Shown here: one piece after another, positions 1 through 9,825 of the stretch | Layout: each line of letters starts with the position of its first letter | How positions within the stretch are numbered: position 1 is the first letter of the stretch | Source: Isoetes taiwanensis | Taxonomy: Eukaryota; Streptophyta; Lycopodiopsida; Isoetales; Isoetaceae | DNA length: 64,000 nt | NCBI GenBank assembly: GCA_021234155.1 | Contig: JAJEKV010000058.1 | Span: 8,682,992-8,746,991, forward strand | Direction: 5' to 3' | The notes under the pieces: generated by a model | Database searches by the model: none | What the model saw: only the letters and a program-made list of their open reading frames with translations | What the model was told of the DNA's origin: nothing | Made by a program: the position numbers and the translations under genes

Positions 1-455
1 TTCGGTTTTTTACCTAGGTGATGCACATATAGGCAGATGGCATTCTCTCGGCACATCGGGTTAGAGCAGCACGGACAGCCCATCCTCGTCACCTCTTAGT
101 CCATTTTATAGATGTTCCTTCCAGGCTGCACATCCTGCGACATCGCAATCATCTAAAAGGGACCACCTTCTCTGTCCAGGAAGATCTCACCTCAGCAGAG
201 CTCTGCAAGCAGAAAGAAGAGAGATCAGGCTATCATTTGGGCTCAGTGGCCATCTGACCCATGGGCAGTTTTTGCATATTCCTGTGCTTCCTGGTTTGGT
301 TTGGTTTCGTTTTGTTTCGTTTCACCCTTTTCTTTATTATTATTGTATACTGGTTTGGTATAGCCCCCAAGTTCTGTTTGGGCTCATGCCCTTTTGTTTT
401 GTTCCCATCCCACCCAATTGGGTCCCCATGGATATAAAAAGCTTTATCTTATCTT
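1..455 (+). mobile_element. 3' part of a non-autonomous LINE (ORF1 C-terminus joined to 3'UTR), cut by the window edge
   Basis: Positions 1-250 align base by base, with many substitutions, to 4850-5150 of the better copy downstream, where the frame encodes the RRM/CTD-like end of a LINE ORF1 protein. Here the frame carries stops (for example in VMHI*ADGIL), so it is a pseudogene. After the ORF end the sequence runs straight into a 3'UTR with GGGCTCATGCCC, CCCAATTGGGT and ATGGATATAAAAAGC. The same order occurs in the downstream copy. No reverse transcriptase lies between ORF1 and 3'UTR. The element probably begins before this window. Confidence 0.6.
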
Positions 456-760
456 GTCATATATAATCGCATCCCTCTTAAAGAAAAGGTATTCCCCTTT
501 AAATAGATATAAAGGCACTTTTAATATTTTGTCATATATAATCGCATCACTCTTAAGAAAAGGTATTCCCCTTTAAATAGATATAAAGGCCCAAACAGAA
601 CTCGGGGGCGGCTCATGCCCTTTTGTTTTGTTCCCATCCCATGACCCAATTGGGTCCCATGGATGTAAAAAGCTTTATCTTATCTTGTCATATATAATCG
701 CATCCCTCTTAAGAAAAGGTATTCCCCTTTAAATAGATATGAAGGCACTTTTAATAAAGT
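456..760. repeat. Three ~70-bp tandem units with a second LINE 3' end between them
   Basis: A unit starting TGTCATATATAATCGCATC and ending near TAGATATAAAGGC occurs at about 456-529, 530-590 and 686-756. Between the second and third unit (597-685) is another copy of the LINE 3'UTR end (CCCATGACCCAATTGGG then ATGGATGTAAAAAGC). The pattern suggests a duplication that included the LINE tail and the AT-rich unit following it. Confidence 0.65.
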
Positions 761-1045
761 CGAAGGTCCCGTTTTAATAAAACAAAGACCTTTTCTTGAA
801 ATAGTTGTTGATGCCTTTTCAATACATATATAAGCCAGCTTCAATTTCTGTTTGAAGCTAATATTTCTGCCTCAGGAAAAAACCTGGGCAACGTTCACAT
901 GAAAAAATAACCAAAAAAATAAAATAAAAAGTCCCAATTTTTTTGGGTTGCCCGTAGGGGGCAGGGTGGAGTGACGTTTTGAAGGTCTTGATTTGTTATG
1001 AGTATAATATGCCATTGAATATTCTGTATAAGCGGTTGCGATTGA
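761..1045. other. Short AT-rich spacer, no gene seen
   Basis: No open frame or repeat that I recognise. It ends at the start of the bL25-like pseudogene coding similarity. Confidence 0.5.
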
Positions 1046-2108
1046 TTGGGATTAGTTAGGGTTTTTGTGACGCCAGTGACACTTAGACGGCAACGATTTG
1101 TTTGGGATGTCTCTGACGGTAGAGATTGTTTGGGTCTTCTTTGGATAGCTGTAAAAATACCTCTTAAGAAGAACCGCAAAGCTGGTTTTGTTCCTGGCCT
1201 CATCATTAGCCGAGAAGATGGGCATCTAGGCAGCCACAAGCAGTTACTGTCCCTACCGGAAAAACCCATGGAGCTTATGATCAAAAAAATGGGAGCGTGC
1301 TTTTTTAAATCACGGTTGTATATGCTGGAGTTGTATAGGAATCTGGAGGGAGGTGAACTCCTATCACGAGAGCGTGTTTTGCCTCATCTGATTAGTTGGT
1401 TTTTCTGTTTCTGTGAATTTATGTTTGAATTTAGTGGCATCCTGTTTTATTTATGAGAAAACAACTCCCAATCATTTTTTGTTTAAACACATTCCCAGAT
1501 ATTCCTCCAGCGATTTTCAGCTTAGGCTTGAGCCTAATCTGCATTCTTCCCTTGTTTTTATCCCTCATTTCATTTATAATGAGGGTCCCTCTATACTGAT
1601 TGACAAATACCATAAAACCATGCCCACAAATGCCACTTGTAGATCAACCGCATCAGAATGCTTAGAGGGCTTCAAATACTTGTTTACCACTTAACTATAT
1701 ATTTCTGTTTGCAAAAGGTACATATGCATGCTGTCTCAAACAAGCTACTGAATCTCACATTTATACGAGCATCTCCAAGTTCAAGGTTCAAAGTGGAAAT
1801 CCCCTTAGTTTTTCGTGGAGAGGATGCGTGTTCCGGATTGAAAAGAGGTGCGTTCAAAAGCCTCATTTCGAAATTTCAACATGTATATGAATTTTGCAAT
1901 ATGCTGCAGGCGGTCGGTTGAACACTATAAGGAGACCTGTCAAGTATGTGGCTCCTTCTGATGTGCTCCGAGGTTGACTTGAGTAATTTGGAGATTGGAC
2001 AAAAACTGCTTATTAAAGGCCTGAAGGTGCCACAAGGGCTAATTCCATACAAGGTGTCCCCTGATTGGCTGTCTGCAAGATTATGGGTACACGATCTACT
2101 GGAAGATG
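1046..2108 (+). pseudogene. Pseudogene of a plant organellar bL25-like ribosomal protein (L25/Gln-tRNA synthetase anticodon-binding superfamily)
   Basis: The family is a nuclear-encoded large-subunit ribosomal protein of plastid or mitochondrion. Exon-like segment 1 (1046-~1393) encodes motifs I recognise from plant members: RKAGFVPGLIISREDG, SHKQLLSLP, FFKSRLYMLEL and ERVLPHLI. Segment 2 (1718-1847) encodes NLTFIRASPSSRFKVEIPLVFRGED and GLKRG. A clean 62-bp GT-AG intron (1848-1909, GTGCGT...CTGCAG) joins it to segment 3 (1910-2108), which reads GGRLNTIRRPVKYVAPSDVL, then EVDLSNLEIGQKLL and VCKIMGTR. Segment 3 needs two frame changes: a small deletion near 1970, and a shift near 2060. The first intron (~1394-1717) lacks an obvious GT donor. 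There is no ATG at the expected start. The retained introns point to a duplicated, not retroposed, copy. Family assignment rests on remembered family motifs, not on a search. Confidence 0.72.
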
Positions 2109-3654
2109 ATACGCTAAGCTGTCATGCTGGCACAACAAATACTGTTCTCTGGGGATTGGGTGTGCTCGATAAGATCATGCGAATTCAAATTAAAGTCACC
2201 TATTTTGAGGTGTGATCTCGTTTGTTTCATTACCTGTTGGAATCTTTTGTACTTGTGGCCTTCTCTTTCAAAGATTCCATTGCTTGAAGCATTTGGATTA
2301 CTCTGCGATTATGTAAGGAAGGTTGAAATGGAGTGGAGCTATTTGTGCTCACTAGAGTCAGATTGTCAAGCAATGAATGTTCTTGCTTAATCCTTTCAAC
2401 CTTCTTGAGCAAGAAACCCTGTGGCAGGTTCCTTCTTTCCATTCTGGAATATAGATTCAATAAAGGATTATGTTTGCTCTGAATGATTATAGATGGATTT
2501 TGAATTACAGAATACATTGCTTATATGGGCCTAAACTGTCATTTGGGACTTCTTTCTCATTTATCCTTATGTTTTTCATGAGCTCGACTACTAAACTTCA
2601 GTGCACACAAAAAAGGTTTTAAGAACTCTGATATCTCCCTGAATAGAAAGTACACAAAAGAAATTGTTGTCTTTCTCATTTTAATGGTTTTAAATTTAAA
2701 TTTCATCCTTCCAATGAAGTTATACATTTTTATTACCCCTCTCTATTTCAGGGTCAGAAAAGGTGAACCTTGCTTAAACCAACACATTCTCTGTTCTTGA
2801 AACAAACAAAACACATAATTAAAGTTAATTGATTATAGAGGCCGCATGATGGGGGTTTCATCAATTATGTAAGCATCGCTCTTATCAATTGAATATGAGA
2901 TGCTAATGTGGCATATTGATAAAGACATCTTGAGATCCCATAGCAACTCAGTGTGAAACATCATAAAGCTCGTAAACCGAACACCTTCGGCCTATTCTCA
3001 CATACAATTACTCTTGAATAAATGCATGTGATCCAACATTGTTACATGTTGATGTGTCAATCAACCATTACCATTGGAATACAATATATATATATGACTA
3101 AACCATTTGGAGATATCTAGAGAAGGTGTATTGTTCTACATGAATCATGCACCCTTCGCCTTTATCACTACAAGAAATTTATCACTGCACCTTCTTCATG
3201 TCAAAACCTATGGGATGGAACCTAGTATTATCCAACAATAAAACGATAAAATGTTTGCTTAATAATGAATTTTGGGATGGAAGATGTCTTTGAACGCACC
3301 AGTTTAAAATGTGGTTGCCATGATGGTCCTTTTTCTTTCATTCACATCTTTTCCAAGTCCTCCCACATGTGTGGTTCAATATGTGGTTGCCATGATAGTT
3401 AAGCATCATTTCCAAAGTCATTTAGACGTGCCAGTACCATGTGTGGACACCGTATCCGCAAGATACCATCCGAAAACGTTTCTATATACAAAATTGTAAC
3501 TGCAAAATTTGTCCTGCTTGAACTGATGAAGGTTGCAATATTTTTATCTTAAATTCCTTCTTTGAGATCAAGTATCTTTCCGAATTCCAAAAGTTCAAGA
3601 AAACTCTGAATTGCTTCATTGACCACTCGATCCCTCATACTTCACCCTTTCTCC
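2109..3654. other. Intergenic, AT-rich, no gene recognised
   Basis: Only short frames on both strands. One small direct duplication of ATGTGGTTGCCATGAT lies at 3309-3327 and 3381-3399. Nothing else stands out. Confidence 0.5.
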
Positions 3655-3986
3655 TCATCTAGGCGCCACCGCCTCAGCATCTAGGCGCCTCTGCGCCAGC
3701 CTCAGAAGCAGTAGGAGAAGGGAAGCACAGATCCAGATTCTGGCCAAGCTCCAATCGGTGGCGAGGCCTTCGGCAAGCTAGGGGCCCAGCTCAGCAGAAT
3801 CCAGCCAGTTCGGGCACAACCACATCCACCAGTTTGCTTGCTCTCTGCCTTCGGTCCCAATCCACCGGGATTTCCATCAGGTCGGTTTTGGCATCACATC
3901 GGTTATTGCTTCAGGTCGGTTTTTGCAGCTTTCTCTGGTATGGCAGCACATCTCTTCACCTAGTTTGGCTTGGCATCAACGGAACA

Positions 3987-4166
3987 GTCAGCACCGATCC
4001 TATCTCTTTGCCAGTATTAGCCCACCGGCAGCATACTCCTTCCACACCAGCTTGCAATTCTCTATACCTCAGGCCAGTCAGCGCCGATCCTATCTCTTTG
4101 CCAGTATTGGCCCACCGCAACATACTCCTTCCACACCAGCTTGCAATTCTCTATACCTCAGGCTAG
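3987..4166 (+). repeat. 90-bp tandem duplication in the LINE 5' leader
   Basis: Two adjacent units start at GTCAGC[AG]CCGATCC (3987 and 4077) and both end in CTATACCTCAGGC; a few substitutions distinguish them. Tandem 5' repeats are common in LINE promoters, so a promoter role is possible but not shown. Confidence 0.85.
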
Positions 4167-4219
4167 CTACTGATTTCCGGCCAGCTGCTAATTTCTAGCC
4201 CATCCACTTGTTGCTCTGA

Positions 4220-5165
4220 ATGGCTCGTCAGATCAAGCGCATGGCCAGGAAGACCCGTAAAGAAAAGAACCTCGTCAAGCTGCCTGAGCCGGTCTTAAAT
4301 AGGCCTTATGACCCCGCAATTGCGCCATATCTTCAGGCAGCCCCATCATTTGGGCCTCAGCGCCCTATACTGGCACACCCAGACACACCCTCAGACACGC
4401 AATCCATTCCAGATGCATCTTCGGCTGCAGCCTTGACCAGGATTGATGCTCGGATCCATTGTCTGCCTCCAGATTTGTTGGTCGGGATCCGCACGATCCA
4501 ATCGACAGTCACACTCATAGGAACATCGGCTCAGTTGCCCTTGGGAAGCTGGGTCCAGCTTTTAGAGATGCTGCTACAGTCGGCAGGAGCTGATTCAACG
4601 CAGCACCGCAGTGCTACACCCGTACCTTCCACAGGGTTAGCGTCTGAGCATGTGGATGCTACGTCCGAGGCTGATGATACCACACCTATGCCCACACGGC
4701 CATCATCCGCGGATTGTTTGCCCACTGTGCAGGTCCCGCTTTCGAAGCCTGACCAGGCCACAGCGCACCGCCTTGAACCTACATATTGTGGGTTTGGAGG
4801 AAGCAAGTGACACTCCTGGGACAGATGAGGTGACCCGTTTCTTTGCAGAGGTGATGCACGTAAAGGCAGATGGCATTCTCTCGGCTCGTCGAGTTGGAGC
4901 AGCACGGTCTGACCGCCCTCGTCATTTACTGGTCAGTTTCAGGGATGCTTTGTCCATGCTGCACATCCTCCGCCATGGCAATCACTTGCAAGGGACCTCC
5001 TTCTCCGTTCAGGAAGACGTTACCCCAGCACAGCTCTGCCGACGGAAGGATGAATTGTGTCAAGTCCGCGAGGCTCGTCTGCACCATAAGTGGGCTGTGT
5101 ATAGAGGCGGCCAGGCTATCATTCGGGATCACTGGCCACTTGATCCATGGAAAGTGGCTGTATAG
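4220..5165 (+). pseudogene. LINE ORF1-like protein (RRM plus C-terminal domain), one frameshift
   Basis: Starts at ATG 4220 (MARQIKRMARKTRKEKN: basic N-terminus typical of nucleic-acid-binding ORF1 proteins). A Pro/Thr/Ser-rich middle follows. Near 4770 the frame must move by one base: upstream frame runs on to 4810, while the downstream frame gives LHIVGLEEASDTPG, the expected start of the RRM-like domain. It continues with ILSARRVGAARSDRPRHLLV, FRDALSMLHILRHGNHLQG, VQEDVTPAQLCRRK and AVYRGGQAII. This is the pattern of L1 ORF1p RRM and CTD (hydrophobic strand, RVG...RPRP.L, I...DLT, R). Total length about 315 aa if the shift is ignored. The protein would coat element RNA as a chaperone. No ORF2 follows. 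Confidence 0.62.
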
Positions 5166-5410
5166 TTGATTTGACTCCGAGATCTGCTAGGGCTTATGCC
5201 CTTCTGTTGTGTTTTATTCTAGTATTGTGATTTGCTACGGGGCATCATCCCCCGAGTTCTGTGTACTGGGGATAGTCCCCACGTTTGATTTTGGCTTCGG
5301 CCTTTTTGGTTTGGTCACGGGGCTTGGTCCCCGAATTTCAGTCTGGGCTTTTGCCCTCTCTTTTGTATTGAGTCCCATAACCCGATTGGGTTTCGCGGAC
5401 GTTAAAAATA

Positions 5411-5460
5411 AATTAATTCCTTCCTTCCTTCCTCCCTCCCTCCCTCCCTCCCTCCCTCTT
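5411..5460 (+). repeat. CTTC/CCCT microsatellite tail
   Basis: AATTAATTCCTTCC then repeated CTTC and CCTC units immediately after the LINE 3'UTR, a simple-repeat tail as seen for many LINEs. Confidence 0.8.
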
Positions 5461-5587
5461 GTGAAAAGATACTAAATCCCCAAAATTATTATTATTATCT
5501 ACTCTTTTTAAAGGTAAGAACTTTTTGTATTGATTAGATTGGAAGTATTATAATACACAGATCAGGGAAAAAATTACTAAAGTCATA

Positions 5588-6110
5588 TTTTAGATTAGCT
5601 AGAACAACTTTGGCTAATTTAACCCAAAATACATAGGAAAACTTTCGAATGTTTGGCTAAAGTTGAATAATTTTCCATTACTAGTTTTGAATGTTTGGCT
5701 ATTTTTTGTTTGAACCTTTATATAAACTTTAGCCAAACATTTTATCCTATGCCAAACTTTTTATTGTACGAACATATTAATAATAGAAATCTACTAGTTG
5801 GAGAACAAAAAACTATCCATCTAATATAGTATTAGCAACCTCTATTCCATAATCTCATGAATAATCTCATATTTTACATTAGCTATTAAAAAGTATGGCT
5901 AATCTATCCCTAAATGCATAGGAAAACTTTCAAACGTTTGGCTAAAGTGGAAGAATTTTTCCTCTCCTTCTTTCTTATGTTTGGCTAAACCTTGGTATAA
6001 GGGAGGTCAACTTTGAAAATATTTGGCGATTTTTTTCTTTTTTCCAAAAATTTCCTCCTTTATAGTTTAGCCGTACTTTTTCCAAAAATGTCCAAAAAAT
6101 CGCCATTTGG
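5588..6110. repeat. AT-rich repeats with TTTGGCTAAA words in both orientations
   Basis: A ~95-bp block (GATTAGCTA ... GCATAGGAAAACTTTC ... GTTTGGCTAAAG) occurs at 5588-5680 and again, diverged, at 5872-5965. Between them lies the reverse orientation (CTTTAGCCAAACATTT, 5728-5744). The mix of direct and inverted copies suggests decayed small transposons of one family. No protein is encoded. Confidence 0.5.
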
Positions 6111-6267
6111 CTAATATTAGCCGCTATTTTCTTCCCTGACACAGATCCCTAATGGATCAAATACGATTTAAGTGCAAAGTATCCCACACGGATCTGAATC
6201 ACATTTGCAGCTATAGTACACATAAGACTCTCTCAACCTCTTCTTCTATCTAATTATCTTATATTAT

Positions 6268-6335
6268 CTTATATTATAATGTTATACCGTAAGTAGTGCA
6301 TCGAGCCCTAATTTGAATGGCCGAGATCATCTGGA
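6268..6335 (+). repeat. Repeat border also found at 19528-19595
   Basis: 25 bases beginning CTTATATTATAATGTTAT and ending CCGTAA match 19528-19552 with one difference; weaker similarity follows (GAGCCCTAA...AATGGCC versus CAGCCCTAG...AACGGCC). At the second site this sequence breaks a transposase frame, so it is probably the end of a dispersed repeat. Confidence 0.5.
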
Positions 6336-6449
6336 TGCATCCGAAAAGTTCTTGAGCGTCTCAGAGTTCTTGAATTCTTGAGCGCCTCGGAGCAAGTCTG
6401 CAATCAAAAAGCTGGGTATGAAATTCAAAAACTTATATAGATTTCCATA

Positions 6450-6600
6450 AGCAATCGACGGTCGAGTTTGATTAATCGATTCGACTTTGGATCGACGGGT
6501 TTCATTCGGATCGACTTTAGATCGACGGTTCGATAGTAGCGAGCGATTATTTAGATTTCGCGGATCGACTTCAAATCGACGGTCAGCAATCTTACGATTG
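6450..6600. repeat. Degenerate repeats of a GGATCGACTTTAGATCGACGG unit
   Basis: At least four spaced copies of TCGACTTYRGATCGACGG-like sequence (6460-6475, 6478-6500, 6512-6532, 6562-6582). The frame across them on the minus strand gives a low-complexity Arg/Ser-rich peptide that I do not consider a gene. Confidence 0.5.
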
Positions 6601-6929
6601 CGCCTAATGGACGACACGCGATTGTACGAGCATTTAATGGTTCAATGACCGCCGTATTGCAAAATCCATAATTAGATTTCACTCAGCCGCTAAAAAAGCA
6701 GTACAATTAACAGATAATGTGAAAATGCCACCTAATCTTGCTGCCATCCTTTCTTGTCATTCGAAGAGCTCGAAAGAACTCGGAAGAACTGGGGAGAACC
6801 CTGCACCTGAGCGCTGTCGAGCGTCTTCATGTAAGTTCGTCTACTCTTCTAGATCGCAAGCTCCAATTTAATCCCATAATCTTACGAGATTGAACAGCGT
6901 TGGAGAGGAATGTTACATGCTGACGACAA

Positions 6930-7126
6930 ATTTGAAGAGGAGGGTGGAAAATTGCAAGATAGAATCAGTCGAAACGGAAGCAGTATGCCATGGAGTTCCT
7001 CTGGGAAATGATCATGTGAAGATCCTAGTTACCAGTTGCCATTTCAACGACGAAGCATTACCCAGAAGGCATCCTGATGGAGACACAGTCGGAGAAAGCA
7101 TCGGAACTTTGTTGCATGGCCAGTAA
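6930..7126 (+). pseudogene. Possible DUF8039-like fragment from a CACTA-type (En/Spm) transposon protein
   Basis: A single open segment reads CKIESVETEAVCHGVPLGND, then ALPRRHPDGDTVGESIGTLL. This fits the pattern of the domain following plant CACTA transposase_24 regions: C.L ... V.A.G ... .HG.PLG...V.V.V......A.LP.P...G.T...AIG. No ATG, no flanking domain and no terminal CACTA sequence are visible. It is therefore an isolated fragment of about 60 codons. The assignment is from pattern memory only. Confidence 0.35.
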
Positions 7127-7670
7127 TTCACTTAAAAAAGGTGAGTCATTTTTTCGGAAGAAATAGAGGAAGATGCATCAGAAGAAGTAGATTGAGTACA
7201 TATACTAAGATGCTCAAGCTGATTCTGTCATTTGTATGAAAGTAATACGCTTGCATACCAGACCATTCATTCAAAATTTCAAAACTATGAGGCCCGCGGG
7301 CCAGACCATTCAGGAATTTACAAAACACTAGACACTCTTTACATTGTTTTAATTAGATCTGTGTGTTATTCCTCTGTGTGTTATTCCTCAGTAGTATCAA
7401 ATGCTGGCACATTAGTCTCAAATGCTGGCACAAGTTCTAAGAACAGAAGCTGGCACACAAGAATCTGGCTCAGCTGAGCATTCTCCATTTCAAGCCCCTC
7501 CAGAGCACGACATAACTCATTGAATAAGCCTATGCTTGTAGCCATCCCCGACCACAACTCACCAAGAACGGTCATATTAATATGGCAGTAAATATCAAGA
7601 CCTTCACGAAACTATAAGATTGGCATAGGCCATGGCAAGAAATGTCCTTCTGGCACAGGAGGAACTTCAG
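7127..7670. other. Intergenic, no gene recognised
   Basis: Short direct duplications only (TGTGTTATTCCTC twice near 7361-7390; TCAAATGCTGGCACA twice near 7397-7432). Confidence 0.5.
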
Positions 7671-7673
7671 TTG

Positions 7674-8133
7674 AATACGCGTCAGGCGTGTGTTCAAACT
7701 GCTCAACCGCAACGTCATTTGAGTTAATGCTAAGCGTGGGAGGTGGGGGCGCCAGGCGTAGTAACTATACGTTAGCGAATTCGCGTCAGGCGCGAATTCC
7801 ATTCATTTATAATTTAAATGCACTTTTGTGATTTCGCGCCACGCACGAATCCATTCATTTATAATTTGAATGCACTTTATGTCCATTGTTAATTTGCGAT
7901 TAATATTAAGAGGACTTGCCATTGTATCCAATTCACGCCAGGCGTGAATTGAGCTACTTTGAAGTTTAAACTCATTGAATGCATTAATATAATTAGCAGA
8001 AGTCTTTTTTGTGAGAGATTAATATTAAGATAAGCAAGCTAGTTACTGTATGCAATTCACGCCAGACGTGTATTGGACTACTGTACAATTTAAACATTTT
8101 GCACACAAACTTAAATCGTGTCTAGCGTGATTT
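7674..8133. repeat. Array of six to seven near-palindromic ATTCACGCC-A-GGCGTGAAT motifs
   Basis: Dyads at 7674-7694, 7777-7799, 7831-7850, 7929-7951, 8053-8075 and 8113-8133, with a half-like site at 7749-7762. The copy at 7929-7951 is a perfect inverted repeat around one central base. Parts of the spacers are also repeated: CCATTCATTTATAATTT...TGCACTTT at 7798 and 7850, GATTAATATTAAGA at 7908 and 8018. The array may be a decayed tandem repeat whose unit contains the dyad, or a cluster of binding sites. Confidence 0.6.
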
Positions 8134-8411
8134 CAAAACTAAAGTTATCAAAATTACAGGAAGAATTCAAAACAAATTACAGAATTCAAAAATAAATTGC
8201 AGGAAGTAAGTCTTTGTATTATCAGAAAAATATTTTACATAAGGAGGGCCTTTTATTAGGGTTGCCCAGCTCTTTGATCCAAAATAACAAAAGTTCAAGG
8301 CAGTTTAAGGAGATGCCTAGCTCCATTCAAAATCATCAGTTGAGGCCTTTTTTGGAGATGCCTAGCTCGCTTTCCTGCACAAAAAACTGAATAACAAACA
8401 AACAAAAAAAT

Positions 8412-8822
8412 TTAGGGCTCTTCCTCCTCGTCCTCCTCTTCTTCCTCTGAGCTTTCTTCTGCCATCTCTTCAAGGATGGCTTCTGCAACGTCTTCATCGG
8501 AGGAGGAGGAAAGGGCATCCATTATAATCTGCTTCTTCTCTTCCTCCAATTCTTCACGCCACTCCTCAATATCCGCTACTCCATGCAGGTGTGTGTGGGG
8601 ACTCGGGGCTGCTAGTGCTGCTACTAAGATTCGATTTCCTGGGCGAAGCTTGCCCTCAATAAACAACTCCTCGCATTCATCCGGACTGTGGTGCGGAAGG
8701 CAGCCACAACGGCATCTGCGGGAGGGGGGAAGAGATTTCTTGATCAATTTCTTGATCTCCCTCTTCGCCTCTCTCAGGCGAGTCCGACGGGATGGAGCGG
8801 GCCGGGCGACATGGCTCACCAT
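8412..8822 (-). CDS. Small acidic-tailed ORF, function unknown
   Basis: I do not recognise this protein. From ATG at 8822 it runs about 136 residues: a basic first third (SRRTRLREAKREIKKLIKK), a Cys/His patch (CRCGCLPHHSPDEC), a middle stretch with EELFIEGKLRPGNRILVAAL, and a strongly acidic C-terminus (EEMAEESSEEEEEDEEEEP). The Cys/His patch could bind metal; the acidic tail suggests a nuclear or chaperone-like protein. The frame remains open further upstream only through the GGAA microsatellite, so I chose the first ATG inside unique sequence. The long microsatellite sits immediately upstream, where a promoter would be. It may be a real small gene, a gene fragment, or chance. Confidence 0.35.
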   Translation of the reverse strand: MVSHVARPAPSRRTRLREAKREIKKLIKKSLPPSRRCRCGCLPHHSPDECEELFIEGKLRPGNRILVAALAAPSPHTHLHGVADIEEWREELEEEKKQIIMDALSSSSDEDVAEAILEEMAEESSEEEEEDEEEEP

Positions 8823-8823
8823 G

Positions 8824-9251
8824 GCTGAAGGAAGGAAGGAAGGAAGGAAGAAGGATGGAAGGACCATGGCTGAAAGGGAAGGAAGGAAGGAAGGAAGGAA
8901 GGAAGGAAGGAAGGAAGGAAGGAAGGAAGGAAGGAAGGAAGGAAGGAAGGAAGGAAGGAAGGAAGGAAGGAAGGAAGGAAGGAAGGAAGGAAGGAAGGAA
9001 GGAAGGAAGGAAGGAAGGAAGGAAGGAAGGAAGGAAGGAAGGAAGGAAGGAAGGAAGGAAGGAAGGAAGGGAAGGAAGGAAGGAAGGAAGGAAGGAAGGA
9101 AGGAAGGAAGGAAGGAAGGAAGGAAGGAAGGAAGGAAGGGAAGGAAGGAAGGAAGGAAGGAAGGAAGGAAGGAAGGAAGGAAGGAAGGAAGGAAGGAAGG
9201 AAGGAAGGAAGGAAAGGGAAGGAAGGAAGGAAGGAAGGAAGGAAGGAAGGA
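8824..9251. repeat. (GGAA)n microsatellite, ~430 bp
   Basis: Nearly pure GGAA/AAGG tetranucleotide array with a few GGGAA interruptions (about 9069, 9138, 9215). All long frames through it (GRKE or PSFL repeats) are translation artefacts. Confidence 0.97.
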
Positions 9252-9373
9252 ATAGTAGTTGCATGCAAGATTTCGTATAACTTAATAGGCGCGGTTGTAA
9301 TTATGATTCCATCACATCATATACAAATTATAACCTATACGAATTAGCTATCATTACTTCTATTGAAATAATT

Positions 9374-9720
9374 ACACCCTAGGTTATCATTAATTCTCTA
9401 TAGAATTACCCACACGTCAGCTATACTTACAACCTATTTTTTGCCTATACTTAATACTCTAGAATTAAAACCTATACTTAACTCTTTAGTACTACTTACA
9501 TACACCCTATGTTATCATTAATTTTGTATAATTACCTACACCTCAGCTATACTTACAACCTATTTTTGCCTATACTTAATAATCTAGAATTACAACCTAT
9601 ACTTAACTCTTTAGTACTACTTACATACACCTTATGTTATCATTAATTTTGCATAATTATCTACACCTCATCTATACTTACAACCTATTTTTTGCTGCAC
9701 TTACAACTAATATTTGCCCA
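9374..9720 (+). repeat. Tandem repeat, unit ~125-138 bp, about 2.5 copies
   Basis: TTATCATTAATT starts units at 9374, 9512 and 9637; each contains CTATACTTACAACCTATTTTT, CTAGAATTA.AACCTATACTTAAC and CTTTAGTACTACTTACATACACC. It is AT-rich and non-coding. Confidence 0.8.
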
Positions 9721-9825
9721 TTTAATGGTTTTTTTTTTGTATTTTTTGAAGTTCCCTTTAATCTATTCTCATAATTACTTTGTCCTTTTTTTTAACTAAT
9801 ATGAAGACATTTAACTTTATATAGA

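Larger units (their letters stand above)
3655..5465 (+). mobile_element. Non-autonomous ORF1-only LINE (HAL1-like organisation), near full length
   Basis: Order along +: a GC-richer 5' leader with TCTAGGCGCC repeats (3658-3700), a 90-bp direct duplication (3987-4166), an ORF1-like frame (4220-5165), a 3'UTR with paired GGGGCTTGGTCCCC-type words, CCCATAACCCGATTGGGT, and a tail of TTAAAAATAAATTAATTCCTT running into a CCTT/CCCT microsatellite to 5460. There is no reverse transcriptase or endonuclease frame. The copy at 1-455 shows the same direct junction of ORF1 and 3'UTR, so lack of ORF2 is a property of the family and not of one decayed copy. The exact 5' boundary is uncertain. Confidence 0.65.

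Noticed and set aside
8476-9280. Long frames of GRKE or LPSF repeats on both strands
   Set aside because: They are translations of the GGAA microsatellite in every frame, not proteins.
5588-9800. CRISPR-like arrays among the tandem repeats
   Set aside because: Repeats are diverged, spacers are not uniform, no cas genes, and the genome is a plant nuclear one.
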